Shown here: positions 49,729-61,400 of the stretch, piece after piece
Position numbering within the stretch: the first letter of the stretch is position 1
How the letters are laid out: the number at the start of each line of letters is the position of its first letter
Assembly (NCBI GenBank): GCA_022432975.1
Contig: CM039502.1
Span: 7,733,407 to 7,797,406, forward strand
Direction of reading: 5' to 3'
Origin: Begonia masoniana
Taxonomy: Eukaryota > Streptophyta > Magnoliopsida > Cucurbitales > Begoniaceae
Length of the DNA: 64,000 nucleotides
Position numbers and translations under genes: made by a program
The notes under the pieces: generated by a model
Database searches by the model: none
What the model was told of the DNA's origin: nothing
What the model saw: only the letters and a program-made list of their open reading frames with translations

Positions 49729-51249
49729 TTAAGAAGAAGGAGACGTCCAAACAGACGCAGAGAGCAAACGCTTTGATTTCCATCCTAAAACAAGCCTATT
49801 CTCACCCAAATTCTCCACTATATACCCCTCGTTGAACAGCCCCACCAACAGTCTTGCTTGGCAGTGATTGGCAAAGCTTATTCTCTCTGATCTAAACCCC
49901 GCTGCACCCAACCAGTCCCCCCACGATCCTTGTTCTTCGTCCTCTCTGGCCCGGTAGATCCGGCTCAGCGTCCCGGATATCCGAGGACCCATGAACACTC
50001 GCTCCACCAGAGCTCGAGCAGGGTAATTCATCGGAAAACCAGCTTCAAGAGAGTCGTAGATGGCGCAGTAATGGTGAAATGAGTCCATAAATCGAGACGC
50101 AAAGGTCCCGTCCGTGCGTCCCACTTCTTCTTCCACCAGAGTGACCAGTCTCGGGTTGAGGGTCTTGGATCCGGAGAGAAACGAAGCCACCGAATCGGGT
50201 GCCCGGTAGTTGAAATGAGGGAGGTGGAGCATGCAGTTTATGATCAACGCTTCTCCTTTGACTAGCTTCAAAGCGGACGGTCGAAATGTCTCCTCGGAAT
50301 CCAGTCTACACTGATGAAACGAAAACGGCTGACCGATCGACGCCGCGAATGCAATTAGACGGCGGCCTGTTTCTTGCACGGTCCCGATTGAACTTCGCGC
50401 GGTCCCACTTCTCGATAGCGCGGTAATTCTAAGATGCGGCGCGAGCGTGCCGTCTTTCCTAGACACCAACGCTTGCATCAACGACGCCCATTGGATCCCC
50501 TCCATGATATCATAATCCACAATGTGGACCCTCCGATCGTCACCCGCTGCTTCAAGAATCGCTTGATTGGCCGTGAAATGACCGAACTTGACGTAGGGTG
50601 ACATATCTTGAAGAAGCTGAAAAGCTGCGATCGCGTCCGTTGGATTCTGATCATGGATGTGGGGTCCACAAGTAATGAACCGGTTGTGGGACCTACTGTT
50701 TGAACCGGAACTGAGCCGGGTTCCCTCTAGCAAACCGTACAAAGCTTCGGTGAAATACGCAGCAAGCCTTTCCATGGTGGTTCCGTCGGAGAGAGAGACC
50801 AACTCTTTCAGCCGAACCAAAATCACCCGAGCAAGCTCCCGTCGTTCGTTAGCTCCGAATCCGATGATGGCCTCGGCGGCGGCGATCAGGAGGTGAACCA
50901 GTCTCAACCCTTTGACATCTTCTCCTCCTCCATTAATGGCAGTTTCTTCCTGATCCTCCACCAACATCATCTCTGTACTCGAACCCGAAGAATTGCAGTT
51001 GCTTGAAGATGGAGGGTAAACTCGCTCTTCCTCAAAAATGGATTCCATAAAGTCTTTGAAGTCATCGTCTTGACAAGCAGAGAAAGTATCCCAATCCACC
51101 ATGGGCGACCAGTTGCTAGTCCAGTTGTGACCATCAACTCCCTCTTCAATGGTGGTTCTGCTACCAGAACTATACCCAGATAAGTTTTGGTGATCCCAGC
51201 CGGAATTCTCCATGGCTAAATCCATAGCTGACCCAACTACTCGGATCAT
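49729..51249 (-). CDS. NSP2: GRAS transcription factor, NODULATION SIGNALING PATHWAY 2 type
   Basis: An intronless gene of 506 residues. The N-terminal part ([21 protein letters not shown]) and the whole GRAS domain match NSP2: [14 protein letters not shown] (LHR I), [40 protein letters not shown] (VHIID motif), [30 protein letters not shown] (PFYRE region) and [10 protein letters not shown] through [15 protein letters not shown] (SAW). NSP2 works with NSP1 in the nucleus in Nod- and Myc-factor signalling and in strigolactone biosynthesis, and non-nodulating mycorrhizal plants also keep it. The first ATG is at 51249; the Met at 51225 (MDLAMEN) fits the remembered Medicago start better and could be the true start. 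The frame is fully intact. The leader is CT-rich on the transcript. Confidence 0.95.
   Translation of the reverse strand: MIRVVGSAMDLAMENSGWDHQNLSGYSSGSRTTIEEGVDGHNWTSNWSPMVDWDTFSACQDDDFKDFMESIFEEERVYPPSSSNCNSSGSSTEMMLVEDQEETAINGGGEDVKGLRLVHLLIAAAEAIIGFGANERRELARVILVRLKELVSLSDGTTMERLAAYFTEALYGLLEGTRLSSGSNSRSHNRFITCGPHIHDQNPTDAIAAFQLLQDMSPYVKFGHFTANQAILEAAGDDRRVHIVDYDIMEGIQWASLMQALVSRKDGTLAPHLRITALSRSGTARSSIGTVQETGRRLIAFAASIGQPFSFHQCRLDSEETFRPSALKLVKGEALIINCMLHLPHFNYRAPDSVASFLSGSKTLNPRLVTLVEEEVGRTDGTFASRFMDSFHHYCAIYDSLEAGFPMNYPARALVERVFMGPRISGTLSRIYRAREDEEQGSWGDWLGAAGFRSERISFANHCQARLLVGLFNEGYIVENLGENRLVLGWKSKRLLSASVWTSPSS
50808..50828 (-). promoter_or_regulatory. Possible miR171h-like target site in the NSP2 coding region
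   Basis: On the coding strand, within the codons for RVILVRLKE, the sequence is GGGTGATTTTGGTTCGGCT plus two bases. It aligns with the miR171h site that I recall from legume NSP2 mRNAs at the same codons, with about five differences in 21. Part of the likeness comes from protein conservation, so function is uncertain. Confidence 0.45.
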
Positions 51250-51298
51250 CACACTACTGGTTTGTTATGGCTCGAGGTTTGGGAACAATAGGAGAGAG

Positions 51299-51333
51299 AA
51301 AGAGCTGGAGAGAGAGCGAGAGAGAGAGAGAGA
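51299..51333. repeat. GA-rich tract in the NSP2 leader
   Basis: Interrupted GA repeat (CT on the NSP2 transcript), 50-85 bases before the ATG. A possible TATA-like ttaaatata on the minus strand lies near 51362-51371. Confidence 0.8.
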
Positions 51334-52727
51334 ATGAATGTTGGATTGATTGCTTACAAGGTATATTTAAAGAATTATTTGTGCTATGTGCCAATCTGTC
51401 CACTTAGTTTCGTTTTTTATAGACTATGTAATTTATATTCGGCCACGATCTATGAAGGATTAATCTCTCTTATTTTTTAACTTTCTTAATATTTACTCTG
51501 ACGACCCCAATCTTTTCATTATTTTGAAGATAACACCCATCGTAATGCCTTTTAATAATCCACATTAAACAGCTCATTCAATCATATAAAATAAATACTT
51601 CAATTTAGGGTGGATAAACAAATAAAAATTAGGGTAGAACTATTTGCAGGTTATGTAATTTAAAACAATTAAAGATCCACTTTCTTAATTATAGCAAGCT
51701 CAAGCTAATTTATTCCTCGTGTCTTACGAAATATTTGGGATGAGACGCTGGCGCAAGAACCTTCATTCTCATTAGAAGGTCGAACCAAAGACCTATGGAA
51801 GTCGGGGGTACCCCTCCTCCCAACTTTATATGCTTCTGCGGAAGAACGCAACATAATTTTCGTTTTAACAAACACTTTTCTTCAAATTCACGGTCTTCTT
51901 CGGCCTAATACTTGTCGATCATCTCATCGACATAGACCTCCATTTTCTTGTTAATCATATAATGAAAGAACGCAGCCCTAAAAACAAGCTAAAATTTGAT
52001 TTTTGGTATTATATTTGTCTTTTTAAATCCTTTCATTTTAAATATTTATGTCAAGTTGAGGTGAATAAATTAAATTATTCAAATATAAATGGAAAATAAA
52101 TTAAGAGAAGTTATATTTTATTATCACAGTAACCAGAATCTTCATTTATCGGTTGGTAACTATTATTCTAGTCGTGGAATCTTTGAAGAATCTAAAAAGG
52201 AAACTGAAGAATCTAATTATTTTCAGTTTCAGTAGAAGATACTGTAATTAGATTGATGGGAAATGAGCCATGAAGTGAAATATATGCAAAATAAAGGGTC
52301 CATTAGGGCAAATTCTCAAAGTTTTTATATCTCTCTCTCTCCTCAGTGTAACTCTCTAGAACTTTGTCGGGTTAAAGAACAGGGCGCCGGAGCCGTCTAT
52401 AATGGCGTAGAAATCATCAAACGAAAGTGAAGTTTGTGAAAATGGCTTTCGAAAATGATGTTAAGATAAGCTCTAAACCCTAACAAAACAAGAAAACTTA
52501 AACCCTTTTATGATTAGATTAATCCATAATCTTTGGCTTATCTCGATTTTAACATTCATCTACGTTTTATTCTGCGGCTGCGAACTTGTCTAACTGTATT
52601 TGTGACGGGTTCAGTTCAAACTAGTAAACTAAGATTAATCCTTAGTTGTATATTCAATTCATTTATAATTTATTTATTAAACAATAAAATGCATGGCCGA
52701 CGGGTCGATATTCTATAGATTGTGAAG

Positions 52728-52810
52728 GTTCAACTGATACGAGTGGAGGTGTACAATCTCACGTATTTGGGGAGAGTAAATATTGAGTGTTTGATAAGTA
52801 TGGTTATTAT
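52728..52810 (-). repeat. Dispersed repeat, copy 3 (inverted)
   Basis: On the minus strand: cactcaatatttactctccc followed by acgtgagattgtacac, the same pattern as at 11585-11720 and 56515-56650. Confidence 0.5.
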
Positions 52811-54779
52811 CTCTATCAGAACAATGTGTTTTAGGCTAACCTCAATGACAAATTTATACGAGCTCCGGTATAAAGTAGACAATATTGTACTTGAAACACT
52901 GAGGGACTCCACATGACCCTTGAACATTACGGTGAATAACAAGTAGGTTTTTGTAGTTTTTTAAGTCAAACAACTCTCTGAACTTATGTGCTTTAACAAT
53001 TAAATTCTCGTTATTAGAATTGATATAAAAGAAATCACGGTTATTTCAAGTAATTCTATGTTCTTAGATTTTCAGAGAAAAATAACCAACTATTTAAAAA
53101 ATTGGCCAATAGAGGTTGATATCATCACCAAATTCGTCTTTTATTTTGAATTTTTCAACTTATTTCTCTCTAAAAATCGCTAAAACTGTTACATCAAGAG
53201 TTATTTTCTCTAAATCGTCCAACAAAGAAAGCGCGACAAAAAACATAATTTCTTTTACGGCAACCTTGATGATGGTGTTAATTCCCCTGCATAGAAATAG
53301 AAGAATCTACTTATTTTTCACCCCTAAGTTTAAGCGAAAATATACAGTTTATCCTTAATTGAACATAATTACACGTGCTTAGGTTATCGTCACAACATTC
53401 ACTTGTGATCTTTAAATGCTGCATTGTCTAAACCAAAGCTAACACACCATCAACAGGAACAAAAAGAAAATCAAATTTAACCCCTATTGTGGTTACACTG
53501 TAAAAACAATTAATAAGATTCAAATATGGATTAAGTTATAGACAAATCATATTCTAACGCGTGGGTATGTCAGCATAATTTAGGGTTTGACATACTTATA
53601 TATAAGTGCGTGTGTTAGATATTCTTAAATGAAATAAAGTGAGGTGTCACATCAATAGACTAATTTATACAATATTATATTTTTTGACCACATAATTATT
53701 TTTATTTGTTTAGAAAAAGAAAACCACCAACTCAGTTTCTTTCAATGCATCTGAACATTTAAAAATAATAATAATAATTATGACGTCAGTTACACATTTC
53801 CTATTAATTTATAACAAATTAAGATAATATATTATGATTTTATTAAAGAAATATGTTTTGGAGGAGTAAATATTCAGCAGAATATACCTTAAGAGTGGCA
53901 ATAATAAATAGAAATGAACCAAAACATCAATTATTGAAAGTACAAATTTCATGTAGTACGATTAGTTTTGATTTTGTCTCTCTTCGATACTGAAACTATT
54001 AAAATTGACTCCACAATTACTATAATCAAGGTTTGTTGTAATAAGATTGGATGACTAGAATTATTGATATACATGTTCACACACATCCATAATATTCGAA
54101 GAAAATGTTACAAAAACGTAAAAGTTTCGAAACTATGAAGAATTTTGATATAAAAGTTACGTCTGCTTTATCTATGCAGGTCCGGGTTTCATTACGATCG
54201 AAGGACAAGTCTTTTCAACCCGTTAAACTTAAGGCGCTCATTGATTGTATTGAATAGTTGAGTAAAGTGAATACGAGTCCTTAAACTTAGAGGAAAAGAC
54301 CAAGTCATTGAATTTTTTCTAGGCAGATAAATCCATTAACTAGAGGGCGTTAAAAAGTGTAAGCTCAAGTCATTAGGGTCCCGTAAATGTGGAGTTTTTT
54401 TTTTTTTTTTTTTTTTTTCACGCGGCGTCTTCTATCTTCTCTATTGGGTGATTTTTGGAGAAAAATTGCGATTTTGGCAATGAGATGACTTCCATATGAG
54501 ATTTTTGCCATGCTATCTAGCTTCCAAGGTCAAATATCTCATCTAAAAATCGCATTCTTGTTAAAGTCTTCATTTCTTTTTATAAATCGTCCAACATAGA
54601 AGATAAAAGACATCATGCAAAAAAAAAAATGATTGTATTAATAGCACCTCTAACGATATGAATTTAATTGTTACGGCTATAAATTTCAGGGTTTCCTAAA
54701 AAAAGAAATATTTGTTATTTACTTTCAAATTTAAGGGATACAATACACTTTACACTAGATAGTATATATGGATATTTAA

Positions 54780-55015
54780 AGTATAATATATATATATATA
54801 TATAAAAGTATACACATGTCAAAATACGTAGAATACCAATAAATTAATCTAAATAAGTAAGTAAACTAGATAAAAAAAAAAACAGGTAGCAAATGTATAT
54901 GGACATTAAACTAGCCAATGTTCTTCCATTATATATATACATATACACATACATACATACATATATATATATATACACACATATACATACATACATAGAT
55001 ACACACACATAAACA
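54780..55015. repeat. AT/CATA microsatellite cluster
   Basis: Several runs of TA, CATA and CACA units, interrupted by ordinary AT-rich sequence. Confidence 0.85.
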
Positions 55016-55800
55016 GTTCATAAGAAATGAAAGCCATGTCTCATAGCCTTTATGTTGTAGAGGGATAATTTAACGAACCTAACAAGTTTTAAAAAATAAA
55101 ATAATTAATAGGAGCTTGAATCAGCTTGGTTCTTTCTTTGTCTGAATGCTGAAGCTTTAAATAATATAATAAAAATAAATAAATAAATAATAGTCATTAA
55201 ATACTATTATTTTCCACGGCAAGTACGCCTTATGTCTTTAAGATAAGAGTTCCATATTGTCTTTATTTATTTTATTTTTTATTAATCCAATCAATCAGGA
55301 GAGTCAATGCAGAGCTCATTGGTTCATTTTTCTTTAACAAAAAATAAACCAGAGAAAACGTAAATATTGCTACGTGTCCAAAAAAATGTTACACGACTAC
55401 GTGACAGAAAAAATGTTACATGACATGTGCATAACCTAATCACCTACTATGATCTTTCCAAATTTACTAAATTTCTTGAGAACAATGTTTTAATTTATTG
55501 GATCTGAACAGTCCATTTGTTAATGGATGATTCAGATCCAATGTTCTGACTGCAGAAAAAATAAAATAAAAATGGTATATACTGGGTATGAACCAAGGAA
55601 TATGTTTTAATTGACAAAAATTAATCCAACCAATCTCCTCTGGAATTGCCTTCAATCAATTTTTAAAGTAATTTGCTATGAATTCAATAATTAGTTTAGA
55701 TTCTTCAATACTTGCTTCTTGGACACATGTTGCTAGTGGATCCATGCATGAAAACATATATATGTATGTATGTGTTATGCACAATTCTTTTCTGTTTTTT

Positions 55801-55943
55801 TTTTACGATCATTCATGTCAAAATAACTGATGGGTATGAGAATTCGTTAGCATTTGCTCCCATCTTAAGGATCACTCTCGTCTAGAACGAATGGTAATGA
55901 AGTCTTATACCCATGAGTTATTTGGACAGGAATGATCGCAAAA
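55801..55943. repeat. Imperfect foldback of about 140 bp
   Basis: The left side (cgatcattcatgtcaaaata, actgatgggtatgaga) pairs with the reverse complement of the right side (cgatcattcctgtccaaata, actcatgggtataaga). The stem is about 50 bases with scattered mismatches and a loop of about 30 bases. It could be a small MITE-like element or a young miRNA precursor; no known mature miRNA was recognised. Confidence 0.8.
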
Positions 55944-56514
55944 GAGGATTTTTCAATAGCATTCGATCTGAACGAGATAGATCGCTAAGTTAGGAGATGA
56001 CAGATGGGACGTGTTCGAGTCCAGATAGTGAAACTAAAGCAATTCTGGTAGGTATTGTAATACGTGCAAATAGAATTATATGCATACACAAGCACTTGTA
56101 CGTAAAAGGGTATGTAAATTACAATACAGACACAAGTATACATACTCGTATGTGCATATTTATACGTAGAATAACTCATAACATATGCCATAGTGATTAA
56201 TGTTTGTTGAACAACCAGCAAAACACACGGCAGAAGGAAAAAAGAGAAAAGCACACTGCTTTGTCTTCCTCGCTGTCTCTCTCGGGTTTAGGCTTGAAGC
56301 TGAAATAAGTAAAGACATTCAAGTAGGTATTTAATATTTTTAGTGGAAGGATCTTATAGTATATTCTACTTAACTCTGTATTTTAATCAATATTATGAAC
56401 GAGTGGGTTGTGTTAGGGACGTCAGACTCAACAAGAAAAGGAGCAGGGAAGAAGAGTATCAACAAGGCTGAAGAGGGACCAATCAACTTAACCATGTCCA
56501 TCGAAAGAATTTCA

Positions 56515-56650
56515 CGGAGGAGAAATCTATTTATAAATCTGTCAATTTTTACTCTCTCAAGCGATGTGAGATTATGCACTCTTATTGATATGGACTGAGG
56601 TCTTACAATCAATAGAATCTTGAATCATTGTTGTCTTCACATGACAGACT
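56515..56650 (+). repeat. Dispersed repeat, copy 4
   Basis: Pattern tttataaatctgtcaatttt, actctctcaagcgatgtgag, attatgcactct, tcaatagaatcttgaatcat, parallel to 11585-11720. Confidence 0.55.
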
Positions 56651-57204
56651 ATCACAATAAGAAAAAAGAATATCAACAAGGCCGAGCAAAAACCGATCAA
56701 CTTAACTATGTCAATATGAAGAGTTTCATTAATTAGCTTGGCTAATTAGTCTAAATCATAGATTATTAAGCAAGAAACTAGGCATGTCAGTAGGTTTCTA
56801 TCTTTGTTCTTGGGCAAACATGAAGGAAAGTGACTAAGAAACAGCCTTCTACCTTCATCTTACGTGTTGGAGCAATAGTATATTGTTAAGTTATGAGGTC
56901 TATTCTTCCAAAACTAAACTTTATACGTTCTATTTTAGCAAACGTCATGCTATGATTGAGCTTCTTATTTTATTTAATTACTCTATGATCATATATAGTT
57001 ACATAAAGTAATTTAATTGTTTGTTTTTTTGGGTTAACGTAATATAATTGTCATTTACAATAATCATCTACTCTTTGCTTTGAATTTGAGAATAATTTAA
57101 GAGGGTTGAGATCATCAACGTGGAGTTCTCTATGTTGGATTTTATTAATAAATTGTTTAATGTTTGAGAGAGTCATAGTGGGTGATGTTGATGTTCATTT
57201 TTAT

Positions 57205-58145
57205 TTTCAAAAAACCCACCCTCTAAAGGCGAATTAATTCACTAATATCAACCATATGGTAAATAGAATGTCACATTTTTGAACTTTTAAGAATTTAAAA
57301 CTCTCTGCAACCCCTACTACTAAGGGGTGGGCGGACAGACTCTACCCACCAAATGAATCGATCATGCTTACACAATTTCACGAACGTCAGGTAACAGTTC
57401 AATTCACAGTTGTAAGGGTCAAAACCCATGAAATCTGAGAGCGAACCACGAACCAGAAATCCGACCAAAACCGGTTAAAACTCAATCTAAAATCTAAAGC
57501 ATCGACCCATAACCAAAAATCAGCCTCATACGCGGCCAAACTTCAACAATTTGTCCAAAAGCAACTAAAAGTACAAAGTTCTAAAAAAATAAATTTTTTA
57601 AAAATTTTGAAACCTAACCAAGACCAAACAGTATTTCAGGTTTCAGTTCCAACACCTCACGAGTCCGATTCTGTTTCCCGTCCAAATTTGGGAACCATGG
57701 GTCGATCCCAGTTCCAGCGTGAAACTGGACCAACCCTGACCGTTTCATGGGTCATGGTTCCACCCTTATTTCTACTAATACTGGATAACATAATCTGAAA
57801 ACAGTTTTTGAAAACAAAAAACTCGGTTCAAACTGTTCTCTAAAAAGAATATAGACTCTTGTGAGAGTATCTACCAAATAGGCAATGTGCTGCTTCTTCT
57901 CAAAACACACCCCCAAAAGGCAAAATTACTTGATTAATATCAACTACATAGTATATAAAATGTGTCGTTTTAAGAAACTAGAAACCCTGAAGCTCCATCA
58001 TAATGCAAACTTCTCTACTAATAGCCGACAATATAATCTGAAAACAGCTTTTGAAATTGATAAACTCCATTCAGACTGTTTTCAAAAAGAAAAAAGGAGA
58101 GTGCTGTGAGAATATCTCTACTAAACAGGATATAAGCTTCTTATA
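57205..58145. repeat. Tandem duplication; left copy carries an insertion
   Basis: Left copy (about 57205-57885, minus the insertion at 57320-57769) and right copy (about 57893-58145) share, in order, an aaaggc-aatta block, atatcaac, ctactaata, ataatctgaaaacag, tcagactgttt-like and gagaatatct-like strings. The right copy has the uninterrupted site. Confidence 0.75.
57320..57769. mobile_element. hAT-like non-autonomous element, 450 bp
   Basis: The left end CTAAGGGGTGG and the reverse complement of the right end ATAAGGGTGG form short inverted termini. Flanks CCCTACTA and TTCTACTA look like an 8-base target duplication with two differences. The tandem sister copy at about 58015 shows the empty site (ttctctactaatag), which supports the borders. 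Internal sequence has many ACCAAACC and CCGGTT-type strings and no transposase. Confidence 0.72.
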
Positions 58146-58471
58146 TTGTCCCAGCAGAAGTTACAGCATGGAGTATTTAACTGATGAGTTTTGAATACAT
58201 AAACCAAATTAAAAAAGAGGTAAAATGAACTCGGCTTTGATTCGTGTCACCCTGATGGAATTGACCAACCAAAAAAAATGGCCTTTTTTTTCCAGGTAGC
58301 AGATTTTGTAGGGGGGAAAACAGCCACGAACTTATAAATCAAACTAAGAACTTTTTCAACATCCCTTTATCTACACTTCCACCCTTTCTTCTCTTTCTAA
58401 TATTTTACTTGATTCATACACTAATATCTTATCTACAGTAAAGCTATGGCAATTTTGAAGACTTCAAAATT

Positions 58472-61400
58472 TTACCTCAAGTATGAGCTCATGAATAATC
58501 TCACTGAAATATCGATCGGTCCATCATCCCCACCGACTGGGTGAAGTACGACTGGAATTGTAGAAAGCAGTCGAACTGTAAACGGGAAAACTTTGGGATC
58601 TATTTCAGTCTTGAAAATACTAGATTTGACAATATTATCTCCTACTGGAGTTGAAACGGGCCAGCTTAAACTTCCTTCAACTAGGCCATGTTCATATGTA
58701 AGGTCACTAGGAGAGACCACTAGTGCAGCTTCTTCAAGTGCCCTCCATTTACTTGGGTTACCTCTCTTATTTGTGCGCTTGTTAGCACATAAACTAAGAA
58801 TCAATGAAGACGTAAGGTCAAGCCATTCCACTATCAAGCCTTCAACTTCATCATAATATATTCGCCGCTCGATCTGACACCAAGTTGCCATAAATATGGA
58901 TAAAAACGCTTGGTGTTTTACCAAAATTTATATAGATACAAGGATTTTGATAAATAAATAACTTACAGCGAGCCTGTGAACATAAACTGACATAAATCTC
59001 GGTCCAAGACCCATAACTCTTGCATTTGTGATTAAAAACTGCAAAATGTAGAGGTGTATAATCAATTTTAGAAAACAAAAGCAGCATTTTAAAGAATGAG
59101 TTATGCTGCACCTAATTTTACATATAGTGGAATACACATGAAAGACTTGAGGGGCTAACATGTATAAAGAACAGTTTAAAAAATGGATAAATTGCGTATA
59201 TTGTATTTTTTACCATTGATACTAGATGATAAAATTAATAGCATCAGCGAAACAGAAACACTATATAGGGTAAGAGATCGAGTATTAAACATAGTTACCT
59301 TTCCAGTTTATAATAAATAAATATGAAAAATGTGAACAAAGTAAAACTCAACGTCGTCATTTTTTTCCCTTATTAACAAAAAAAAATATTTGTAATACAA
59401 AATAAATATGTACAGGAAGGTGAGCTAAGAAACGACTTCTTCTTAAAACACCCCATCTTAATCAAGTCAATTGTATAGGAAGGTGAGCTAAGAAATGACT
59501 TCATCTTCTTAAAACACCCTATCTTAATCAAGTCAATTGTGCGTGAAATGTTAATGTTACCGAAATACACAAATATAAGGTAAAGGTGGAGGAGAGAGAA
59601 ATGTCACAAACTAATTAATTGCATAAGAGGAGAAAAATCGAAGAAAACATACCTCATTTTTCTTCAGCATAGCCCACATGTAGAGTTTATCACAGGAATT
59701 CTTAACACGTCGACTAGCCAGTTTTCTTTCATTACAATAGGCAGCAATATTAGCCAGTGGTTCGGTGCAGGGAACTCTCTGCCTATGCGCTGCAGCAGAT
59801 AATGCTTCCCTCACCTCCATGGATTCTGCAGCATTTTTATCAAAAGGAAGACCAGTAAAACACCTTCCACTTATCTCCATACTCCTATTTACTTTCTGAA
59901 AGGAACTTTGATCCTTCAAAATCTTCTCAGCCTCCACAGCAGCAGCAAGAAGTCGATGCACTATAATATCAGGATATCGTCGTAGTGGTGAAGTAAAATG
60001 AGTGTAAAGTGGAACAGCAAGAGCGTAATGATTCCAATCTTTTACATTGTCTTTAATCTCTCCACTGCAGAAGTAAATCGCTAGTTCCATTGGCCTTGAA
60101 GCATAGGAGTTCAGAATATCAAACAATACTGAATCATTCTTGAGTTTTTGCTTAAGTCGCTCCAAAGACTGATTGAACTGGCCAGAAGAAGAAGCATCCA
60201 ACTCTAAACTATGTTTCAAACAAAACGCTTCAAACTCTCTCAGCTTCCTAATATTAGGCTCAGGGTGTCTCCTAAGCAGTGCACTATCAGAAAAAGCCCT
60301 AGATATGACTTCAGCAGCTGTTGTATTTGCCAGAAGCATAAACTCCTCAACAAGAAAGTTTGCGTCATTCCATTCACAAAGCATGCTATCATATGGGATT
60401 CCACACTCATCCAGGACAAAAACTACTCTGGAGCTTTCAAGTTGTAGAGCGCCATTGCTAATCCTCTTCTTTCTTAAAGCTTTCGAAATATCATTCAGGA
60501 TCTTGACAGATGTTACTACATCATGCCATTGAAATTGACCATGCAATTGGGGATAGACATTCTTCGAAATTACAGAACTCTCGGCATCAAATAACCCATC
60601 AATAATGTATTGAGCATGTTCGTACGAAAGCTTGCAACAAGATTGTATCACTGTACGACCAATCCAACGGTCTATAAGATCCCCAGTATGATCAAGGTCA
60701 AAAAGTAAAGAAAATGCTAATCTATTCTCGCCAGGATTTAGTGAACCCATATTCTCAGAAACTAATGGAGGCAACATTGGTACTTTGCGGTCCACCAGAT
60801 AGACACTTGATGACCGCATTTGAGCTTCCATGTCCAATGCAGTGTCAGGTAATACAAAATATGACAAATCTGCAATATGTACACCTATCCTGTAAACGTT
60901 ATTAGCTAACACTTCAACTGAAAGAGCATCATCTAGGTCAGTCGCAGTTGCAAGATCAATAGTAAATATGCATAAATTTCTAAGGTCTTTTCTTCCGTGA
61001 TATTCATTGAGTGGGACCTCCCAAGTACCATGTTGAAGCCAAGGAAGTAAATCAGAAGAAAATTCGGATGTACGGATATTATTTTCAAACAATATAGCAT
61101 TAATATGTGATTCAATTTCTCCTCCTCTCCCAAATATATGCAGTATTTGGGCTTGTGGAATAGAACTTTCCTCTGCCCAATCTCCAATTCGTACTCCTAC
61201 CAGCTCACTTTTGACTGTTGCATCACCTTCCTCTAACCTCTTCTTGATGCAGTCAGGTAGATCTCTCACAAAAACCATCATTTCTGGAAATCTAGGGTTG
61301 GTTGGTGTCAGCTGGATGAAATCATGGTCAGAGAATGAAAAAGAGGCATTGTTCTTCTTCACCTCTTTCTGATATTCCATGTAAGTTACATTGAGATATC

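Larger units (their letters stand above)
51334..58471. other. Long gene-free region with repeats
   Basis: About 7 kb with no supportable gene. It holds dispersed repeats, a T tract at about 54392-54418, AT and CATA microsatellites, a foldback, and a tandem duplication with a hAT-like insertion (listed separately). All open frames are short and lack domains. Confidence 0.6.

Noticed and set aside
52533..53358. Several 60-80 codon open frames
   Set aside because: Short, on both strands, overlapping a dispersed repeat, no domains.
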